Under the pieces are notes generated by a model that had not been told where the DNA came from, did no database searches, and saw only the letters and a program-made list of their open reading frames with translations. Source: Scolanthus callimorphus (taxonomy: Eukaryota > Cnidaria > Anthozoa > Actiniaria > Edwardsiidae). From it: a DNA stretch of 64,000 bases. The stretch's first letter is position 1. Each line of letters starts with the position of its first letter. The translations under genes were made by a program, and so were the position numbers. Where the stretch lies: contig CM066912.1 of NCBI GenBank assembly GCA_033964015.1, forward strand, positions 26,907,532-26,971,531, read 5' to 3'. Positions 37,801-48,282 of this stretch are shown here, piece after piece.

Positions 37801-40800
37801 CTTCTTCGCTCGCCTTTTCGCACAAATTTGTGTGAGCCCGCAGCAGAGCGCACAAATTTGTGCAGCTCGCCTCGCTCGCCTTTTCGCACAAATTTGTGTG
37901 AGCCCGCAGCAGAGCGCACAAATTTGTGCAGCTCGCTTCGCTCGCCTTTTCGCACAAATTTGTGCAGCTCATCTGTGCTCTCCTTTTAGCACAAATTTGT
38001 GTAAAGCTGACAGAGCGCACAAATTTGTGTGGAGAGGCGAACAAGGTAGAACAGCACAAATTTGTGCTGGTCCTCCTACACGCCTCTCTACACAAATTTG
38101 TCCGAACTTGACAGAGCGCAAAAATTTGCGTCTACTCATCCTTGTTTGTCTTTTCGGCAAATTTTGTGGAATTACTTGGAACGTCGAATGGCCCCCTTTT
38201 CAAGGTTTCAGGTAAAGTATGATATAAATGTTAATTGCCCCTTTTTCAGTAATGGTTTTCGATATTTGATAGCCAGGATCCGTCCCATTTAATAAAAACA
38301 ATACTAATTCAGTGATGTCTCGTCTTCGGACTATTTCCTTGCAAGAACGACCACTGATATTCCTAAAGTATGTAATATGAACGTTTTGTTGTTCCAGTGT
38401 CTAATGGCAAACAAAAACGCGATGGAGCGCGCATAAACGGTCAAATAGAGGGTGAATTACGCATTTGCTGATTTACAAAATACAAAAAAGTCCCTTTCGG
38501 ATAAGTTGACCAACACCATTAACCCCAGACCGATCAAAACGACCAATACATGGGCATAGCGTATGCTGCCTGTTTCATTAAAAAGACCGATAAAGGCCTA
38601 TCATAACATTTATCATAGGTCCCATTTTTCGGAATACTTGTTTTGACCCAAAAATATTTTTTCCGAGGCAGTGATTTATCAAACGTCTGAAAAACGTCCC
38701 TATAGCAAGGCAACCCAGAGAGGGTATATTTCGCAGAAATGACCGATTTGTTAAATTTGTTGCTGTTGTTAAGCACTGAATTTAAGTAAAATGACCAGAA
38801 AAGGTAAAACACTGAATGATTTTCCTGGAAAATGCCCAATTTTAGAACAATTATGGAAAAGTGCAAAAATTGATTTTAGGTTGTTTTAGCATGTAAAACG
38901 TTGGCTCTGCTTTCCCTAGCCACCTCTACGTGTCCTTCACTGCTCCTCTCCCCCTCCCCCCATGAGTCGCCGTTTACTTCCATGATCTCATCACCGTCAC
39001 TGGACTTAATCTTGCTACCACTCTCCTTGCTGTTAATCCTAAGGACTTCAGTTTTCTCTTGTTGCTCTTCAGGCCGATTCTACTTGCTGTGCCTGATTCA
39101 GTATCACGCCTTATTTTATTATCCACAGGTGTTCCTACTTCCGGACAAGACAGAGAAACACCAGACAAAAGTCAAATACAAAGACTCCAATCCTCTATAT
39201 GATGAAAGTTTCGAATTCGACGTGGCGATTGCCGAGTTACCGGAGCGTACTCTACAATTTTGTCTGTATAACTATGATGGGTATTCACGACACCAGGTAG
39301 AAGAGTCTATTTGTTAGACTGCTATTTGTCTATTTATCCACGCGCGCAGTGCAATTGCCGCGCTTATTTCGGCCATCTTTCTTTTAAGAGAGCATCGCGA
39401 GAAACGCGCGACATACCCTGGGTCACGCAACCGGCTGAGGTGAATCGAAAATGATTTAAAAATCATTTTAAAAAACTCTGTCATCTTGCCACCACCACCA
39501 CTACCATAGGACTGTTATTAGACCAAACCTCGCCTATTTCCGCTGCAAGAATAGGCGAGAATAGAAAAGTCAGGGGCAAAAATTGTTGAAGTGAATGCCG
39601 GGAAGGGGCAAGAAAAGGAGATAATAGAAAATTTTGGCCAACAAGAAACTAAGGCAAGACTAGTTGAGCGGAAAGAGGCAAGATTGGCCGAGGACGTGTT
39701 CGTAACTTTCGGAAAGGGGCAAGAAGAGGCGGAATTAGCCTAAAAGTTGTGTTGGAGATAAGCAGGACAAGACTAGGCGCATTTTGATCCAATAACAGGC
39801 TTCACCATCATCATCAACAACGTCATTCATCTTCTTTGTCACCAGCTTCATCAATCCTCCTGTGAACTTAGTGGCTAACAACATTACTAAGCATCATTAA
39901 AATCATTATCCTTGTTAACATTTCTTTACAGGCGATTGGTGAGGTGTTCCATACGTTTGATGTCAATGTTAACATGGAGGAAGACAAGAGTATTGTTTAT
40001 ATAAAAGAAATCAAGAAGGATCAGTTTATATTTAGGGTGAGTACGGTTTGGTTTCGACTTGGATAGAATGCGAAACGAAATCTTCTTAGATAAGCATAAA
40101 AAGAGAACTTTCCACAATCGGGGGACAGAGCGGAAATGACCAAAAATGAAATGTCTAACTTCGCCATATTTCAATATATAAGCTCAAGATTCCGTATACA
40201 AAGAGTTTCTATGACCAAAAGCATAATTCCAAATTTTCAAGAAATTTGAAGAATATGAATTTTAGATATGATTGAACAAAGTTTGCAGAATTCCTGATCA
40301 AAGTACCAATTCTCCCATAAAATGGCACAGAAACCAAAGTGTAAAGCCTAATATTTCAAAGACGGATCCATTAGAAAAAGTCATTTTTGATATTTTGTTT
40401 CTAATAAGACAAGGAGTCTGTATGCAAAAAATCAAGCTTATCTGAGTTAACCTGACCTTATTATTTGAAATTTAGTGATCTAAACAGGTCATTTCCGCTC
40501 TGTCCAATCGGGGCCTTACATCCGAGGGAGCCATTGGCGCCTAAATAAAGCTAAATTGTGAAGTTTGGTCGCTATAATAGGAATCTGGTCGCCATCTTTT
40601 TCTCCTGAATTAAGTGTGTTGACAGCTAATTTTGAGAAGGACCTTTTTTAAAAACCTACAGTCGACTGAGAAGGTTAGTCGCCATTTGGCGACCATCTTT
40701 GCTAGCTTAGCCTGCGTAGCGGCTCTTCCCCCGCTATGCTTCTTGCCCCGACTCCCTTCCTTTTAGAGCCGCTACGCATGCTATGCTAGCTGGACTGTTA

Positions 40801-43800
40801 GTTTACCAGACTTTGGGCGAATGCAAGACGAAATTATAGCAAGAAATGAACCCGTCACGGTTCTATATAACCCGTAAAGTTTAGCTACTTGAAAGTAAAA
40901 CCTACCCTCCGGTTTTACAATCAAACTTGGTTACACATGAATATGAGAGACGTAGGATTGATATTTCAATACTGCCAGGACCTTTTCGATTCCTCAAATG
41001 GAAAGTCAGTAAATTACGTCTGCGGACTTCCTGTTGCGCGCATGCGCGCGCCAAAAATCGCGCGAAAAATTCGGCCAATCAGAAACGCCCCAAGCTATAC
41101 CTCCCTACGGATCAGCAGGTATCCAATGCTGGAGAGCACTGAAGAGTAGGACAAAAAGCTGATAAATGATAAGTGGGTGTATTCCCTAGGAGGAAAGTCC
41201 AACTCGAATAGGAGAAATTCTGGTATCTCTGTGCTACCTACCCACATCTGGACGATTGACGTTTGTCGTACTGAAAGCGAGGCTATCAAGTAAAGAATTT
41301 AAGGGTGCACTACCGAGTAAGTATCCACCACATTTAGAAACCACTTTATATAATTGCTTTTTGCTATTATATAATTGACACCTTTCTACCTAGGATGTAT
41401 CGACTACAGGTAGAAGATTATCTCGCTGATTTTTTTTTTTTTTTTCAAATCACGAGTGCTTCAAAGTTGTGTTTATAGCCATTCTCATTACACTGCAACC
41501 CCTCAACTTGAAAACTCTCGCTTCGTTTGCAAACCGGTGACAGAAAATTGTCATAGGATCACGGCGCCCATGGCGCGATGTGACATGGGCGCCAGGAGAT
41601 CGCCATACAAATCTCACCTCAAATCGCAACTAAAACCCCAGCGTGTGGACGGGAGCGGACCATTAAAGAGCCTGTGTCAGCCGCCATTTTGACAGCATAG
41701 CAACATACCAAGTCGGAAAAAGCATCAATTTCCATCGGCTGATTTAGAGATATAGAGCAATTTATGTTCTCGGTTGAATTTGCTAAAGCAAATCTGAAAC
41801 TTTGTATTTCTACACGTTATTATTCTTCTGATATTAAACGAAAACAATAACAAAGGAATGGCTGACACTGGCTCTTTTTAAAGAAACTGGTTTTATGAGC
41901 ACATTAGTGAAAATACAACAAGCTTGACCGAGTAATAAAACACCCACTCGTGTAACCACAGAAGTGTGCAACGTCATGCTCCACAGCTCACATCACTCGA
42001 ATGTTCAATACAATAAAATTGTATTTACCTTTTATTTATCATTTCAATTATTCAAAATCAACATTGACAATAAGTTGCAGACTGTGGTTATCAGAAATGG
42101 CAAAAGTTATTGTTTAGCACTATAGAGTGGATTTCATTTTGACTGTAGTAAACAATCGCAAAGTGATTACATCAATTCTTAATAAAACCTAGAAAGGAGT
42201 CATCGCAAAGTGACTACGAACTACTCACGACAGTCATACAAAAACCGCTCTAGTGTAATAAAATTAGCAAAAAAAGAACACCAAAATCTAATAGTGCCTC
42301 CACTAGGGCTAACCATGTTCAGACTAAAGACCAGACCATTTGCGCCTCCTGCGGAACATCATAACTGTAAATGTGTTGTTTGTATCTAATAATATCTACT
42401 GTGGTGACATTTGTAAAAAAAAATGCACCTAATTTTAAAAGTTATTGAGTTCTGAATATTGAATTAAACATGTTTACTTGGCGAGTTTCAACGCACTAGA
42501 AGTCCAGTATCCATAATGTTCATCGAATGTCGAGTTATAGCAATAATTGTATTTTGTCATGTTGCCAAGTTGGTAACATTTTATGTTTAATTTTTTAGGT
42601 GCTACTATTGTAATGGAGCTGTGAGATACTGAACTTACTAGGGGACACTAGCGATGATACCACCTCAGAGCTAAAACTTGGCGCGCGATAAAGCAAAAAA
42701 GCACGCGATATTTGAATAGTAAATCTTCTATTAACGGCAACATACTTTTCAGACATCTATAGACAGTGCTATTCCAAACTGATATGGTTAACATTAGATT
42801 ATTTTACAATAAAAATGATATTATCTTTTATATTTTCTGTTATTACATCTAAAAATATATTTAATTGATCATTGCATATTTTTTACGAGACAACTTGAAT
42901 GCCTATGAAATATTGATTGCACGAAAAGCCCAAAATAATTTGCATCATATTTTCTCTCTAAAATATCTCATATAACAAAAAGTGTGAAAAAGAAATAGTT
43001 TTATGCGTTTCCCATTTATAAGTTTTCTTACTTTTGGTTCATAAACCGTAGTACAGGAAATCAGCTCTGCTAAACATTGATAGTTATATTTGCCATCATA
43101 AAGTATAATGCATTCTTTTCATCTCGAACAAAATTTAAAAACACCACAATGGTTTCCGATTCAAACAGATGCGTTACTGGAGTTCTGAGTCTAACAAAAA
43201 AGAAAACAAGGGTTTGACTCTGTCTGCGAAATATTCTTTCTTAAATAGACCCCTTGTCAGATAAAATTGTGGTCTAGCCTATGATATATGTTTTAGTTTT
43301 TGGCAGATAATGTACTAATTTTCTAACTTTCTACCTGTTTATTTATTTCTTAAAGACAGGGCTCCATGGGTACCAGAGTCTCCAACCTTTACTCGTTTAC
43401 AAACACGTTCAGACAAGAAAACACGACGAGCGAAGAGACAAGTGGCTGAGCGTGCCAGTTAACGAGTAAAGCTTGGAGACTTTGGTATCCAGGGTTGATA
43501 AAGGCCTTCATCAAGAATGAATATCACTTTCCCAAGTCCCTAATTTTTCTCTCACAGTCTTTCGTATCTGATGCAACGCCTCTGTACTATGGCGCATGAA
43601 TTTGTCTAGACCTGACAAAGCACTCCCTTTTTCATCGCTCGGCAAATGCCTAGGCCTCCTTTTATAAGTACTACTCGGCGGTTTAGTCATGTCCGGCGTA
43701 GAGGTTGCCTTCATTGAGCTACACAAGCTCACAGGTCTCGATCTGTTCAATGCATTTGAGCTCGACTCAATCGTCAAATCCCACTGGCTCCCTGTGGTCG

Positions 43801-46800
43801 AGCTTCTATACCTCCAACTTCGTCTACTTATTGTATCGTCATCTCTACCAAATTTCGTCAAGTCTAGATTTTTCACCTCAGGGATACCAGAATATTCAGA
43901 AATCAAAGCGATATCGTTGTCATCGTAAGCTGGCTTTCCATTAAGAACTCTTTCTGCTCTAAGAGCTACTAGCAAAGCGCGTCTTTGGCTCTGAGCCTGT
44001 CGAAGCTGAGCCCTAGCCATTTTAAGCTCTGTTCTTAAGTCATTGTGTCTGGATCTCAGGTCTCCTATTGTATCTTCGAGGTTTTCAATAAAAGCCCGGC
44101 TTTCTTCAATGCTGTCATACGGTCCTGGGGGATCATCAAGACATAAGAAGTCTATAACAGGTTGACTATTTGCAATGTCATTTCTTGATAAAATCCTATC
44201 CAAATAAACTTGAAGCCCAGCCTTACGAATTTCAATAAACGCTCCACAAAAGTTATCCCCTAAATATCGTTTCGGAGGAAGAGACGATTCCGGCAAATCA
44301 GGAAATATTTTTCGGAGATTTTCATCCAGCCTTGCGAAGTCCGAGTATCGTCGAAAAACGTACCAACTCTTGCCATCGGCGATGCTTACGTTGATTTGGT
44401 AAACCGTAAATCTCTTTCTCGCGTCTACGACTTCGTAACCGACTATCGGAGCTTGGATTTCGATCTCGGAGATCGACTCAAAATGTTCGTAATTTGATCC
44501 CTCGTCGTTGGAGCTTTCCTCAGCCATACATTCACAAAAGAAACCCAGATAATTGAACTTCTTTTAACGCTTAACTGGCTTCTTATGTCAAAACAAAACG
44601 CTGCACTGTCTGTGTGTAAATTTGCATATCAACTTGTTGTTTCTGTAATGAAGTCAATCAGCTGAATCAGCGACAACACTTCTTGTTATGCCACTAGTTT
44701 TGTCCATAGGAAGTATTTCTTGCTGTGAGGTCGTTTACGTGTGGCCGAAGTTATCAATGTACCCCCAATGTGCATGGCATTAAAACTACAGCCCACGATT
44801 TTTATTATGAATTTGGTGAACTTAGAATCACGAATCAGCTGATGGTGTACAGGTGTACCGACTTATTTGGCGCCTTATCGGTTAACCGCATGACAACAAA
44901 AGTGCGGGCGTTGATATCTATTCGTACTGAGCTGCGTAACCATAGAGCCCATTAACGAAATCAGTCTGCTCGCAGGTGGCTTTAGAGAGATTTCATGTGA
45001 CCTTAATCTTGGATTTGGTGGCAAAGCAACTTGGGTTTTTCGATCTAAGACCCCGTCCACACTAACGCCTTTCCGTTTGAATCCGTATACTTTTTGATAC
45101 GTTTAGGCCTTCCGTCCACACTAACACGCTCTGATCGTTTTCATCGAATCCGTATAAAAGTTTGATAACGCTCTCGAAAAAGAATAAAAACGAATCCGTA
45201 TACATATCGTTTTAGTGTGGACGGACGAAGAATCCGGATAAAAATGAAAACGATAACGTTAACTGTACCATTAATTTGAGACTGTTCTTGCACACGTTAC
45301 ATCAAATAAAAAATGATGCGCTTCTTTGGAGCTAAATCTCCCGTCCACACTAACACGCTGCAAATCCGTATAAGTTTGAAAACGAATACTTTTGAAAACG
45401 CGTCAGTGTGTGGAAAGGGCCTAATATAACTCTCTAACATAAAACGTACCGCTACTGGGGAAAATCCGAAAATGTTAAGAAGCAGGGGCCCGTGTTTTAG
45501 AATTTTCAAGACTTTTCAATTCAGTTAAAAATCAATTCTGGCTGATGGGCTCTTCAAACGCCAGAGCTTTCAAGTGAGGAACCACACTACAGAGCCAAGA
45601 CTAGCTCCACACATACCCTAGTGTAAATTATTTGCATGTCATTTCTTAGCCGGCTCTCGTGGGTTTTTTCGGATATTTAATTTTTTGGCACGCTGGATTC
45701 CTCCCCAACCCCCCCCCCCCCCCCCCCCCCCACCGCGACACAGGAATCCCGCGCGCCAACTAATGGTATAAACCAACTAATGGTCTATTACAAATCCTGC
45801 ATTCTGATTGGCTGAGCTACTAATGGTCTATTAGTGATAGACCGTGCCTGGCAAAACCACCACCTTTCTTTGCAAGAAAACTTGATTTTTTCAAAATAAA
45901 ATAATGGCATTCACTGCCAAAACCGACCAACTAGTTGGTTTATACTAAAACAATTAGACCTCTCGTCCTCATGTGCTATGATATCAATAGACCATTCTGC
46001 CTTCGGCCTCATGGTCTATTCATCATAGCACATTCGGCCTCGAGGTCTAATTGTTAAGTAGGCTACCACATTCCAGCAATATATTAGTGTTATAGGTTTT
46101 CGTAGTCTGCCTGTAGAAACCCTAGTTTATACATGTTTAGGGGTAGGGCAAATCTGATACTTTTTGAGATACAGGGGCATTCAAGTACAAGACTTTTCAA
46201 TCCATTTAAACATCAAGCCTGAGTTGGTTGACTCTTCAAAGGCCAGAGCTTTTGAGTGAGGACCACACTACAAAGCCTAGCCTAGTTACATATAGTATAA
46301 CACACCCATTTACTCAATTTGTATAGTCAAAAATTACAGGACATGAGAAAAAAATCTGAGTCTGCAAAAAAGTAATATCTAACACAAGACAATGAAAATC
46401 AATATCTGGGACTTCAATACCATGGTACACAAAAATTGAGACCCCAAGGCCAAAAGGATAGAGATGCTGAGTCTCTGAAAAAAAATCTGAAATTCAGGTT
46501 TTAAGGTTATTTATGTAAACAAATTCAACCCAAATTCAAGTTGAAATTCATTTAATTTTTGGAAATAAAAAAAAGTAGTCATGGGCGTTAAAGTTGGACA
46601 GGGGGGTTGTGGGGGGGGGGGGGGGGCAAACCAATACAACATCATTCAACATGTTGAAGGATGCTCCAGCCAGACTCAGAGGTAGAGGTATATGGGGGGG
46701 GGGGGTTATTGCTTATTGCTAGGATTTAAAAATCTGATAAGAGAATATCCTTTCAACCTGCCCTGTACCTTTATTTTCTGGAATTGCCCAATTATGCTTC

Positions 46801-48251
46801 CAAGTGGCATACATAGAGGATATTACACGGTGGCGTGAAGATATGGATTTTATTTTCGAGTGGCAAGAACAATATTTTACGAACGAGCGCAGCGAGTGAG
46901 TAAAATATTGTTTTTGACACGAGAAAATGAAATCCATATCTTTAAGCCACCGTGTAATGTTCTTTTTATTATATGGATTAGAATTGACATAGCGGCAAAA
47001 TATTACAAATGGAACAACTCACTTGATAAAGTCGAAAGTGTTTATTTGTGAAATGCTCCCTCAATCTTTCTGATTCCAGTGTCGTTAAGAACTAATTTCC
47101 CTTTTTGTGTTGCTGTAGCTTTTTCTGCCATAGTTGAAATAAGGTTTTTCTCTTTAGAACTAGAACACAACTTAGTTTTGTGGCTTAAAACTCGTATGAC
47201 CGAGCGAGCGAGATTTCACTGCAGACGAAGTCAGGAAAACAACACTGCAAACTTGCACATCCGGGACATTCAGTACATAACTTTTTCATATTTTCACTAG
47301 TGAAGATATGGAAAATACGAGTGTTTTAGTTTCCGGTAAAACACTGGCATCCATATAATAATGCAGAATATCCCACGTGTCACTTTTCTGGTAATTTCTG
47401 GTATACAAAAGCCTTTAGGTGAGTGTGTATACTTAGAAAATACATCAAGAGACAAGAGAGTGGGATATTCAGCAGTACACCACAAAAAAATTGTTGTATA
47501 ACTATTTTATACCACACTACAGAAAATTGAAGGCAATGTTTTATGTAAATGCAGTGTATGATGGGAAGGTTGAGTGGAATACCACCGAATATACAATGCC
47601 ATTCCTGCACTCTGATTGGCTGTATTTTCTGTGGCATGGTATAAATGCCACTACACCCATACATGCCGCCAGGACCTTGGCTCAGCTTGGGCATACTGTG
47701 CTGCATACCATTAATTAAAATAATAATTTATTACATCAATTTTTCATCATGCGAAAAACAGTACGTCCAAGCCGATGAGGTCTATTCTCCTATAATCATC
47801 TTCATGGGACTTTGAATCAAAACCTGCTGATCCCCTGGACAAAAGCGTCCAATCTTTCAAGTTTTGTTGTTGTTGTTTTGTTTTGAATATTTCTCTAATA
47901 AACAGCTTTTTCACATTATCTTAGAAATAGCCATCAGACAGAGAAAGCATCAAACATTATAGTAATAGGTAGCTTACCAGGCACGTGTTAAGCCCGTTAA
48001 AGCCTGGGCTTAACAAATTTAAGGACTGAGGTAAAAGAACTAGTTAAAGTAAGTTTGTAGCGAATGAGAAGCGGTTTCTAAGGCCGCGGAATACTATATG
48101 GATCGATCCACATAAAGTTACTTTTTTATGGGGATAAACTTGGATACCATACGTCAACAAATTTTGTCAGCGGTGAAAAATGCCTAGCTACGCCCTTGCT
48201 TCACTACATCTTACATGTACAACGACGGCCATTCTCGGAAACAACACATGC

Positions 48252-48282
<31 letters not shown>

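Noticed and set aside
37124..38215. Frames of 240-320 codons over palindrome array B (and smaller ones over array A)
   Set aside because: They are translations of the satellite; equivalent frames exist on both strands.
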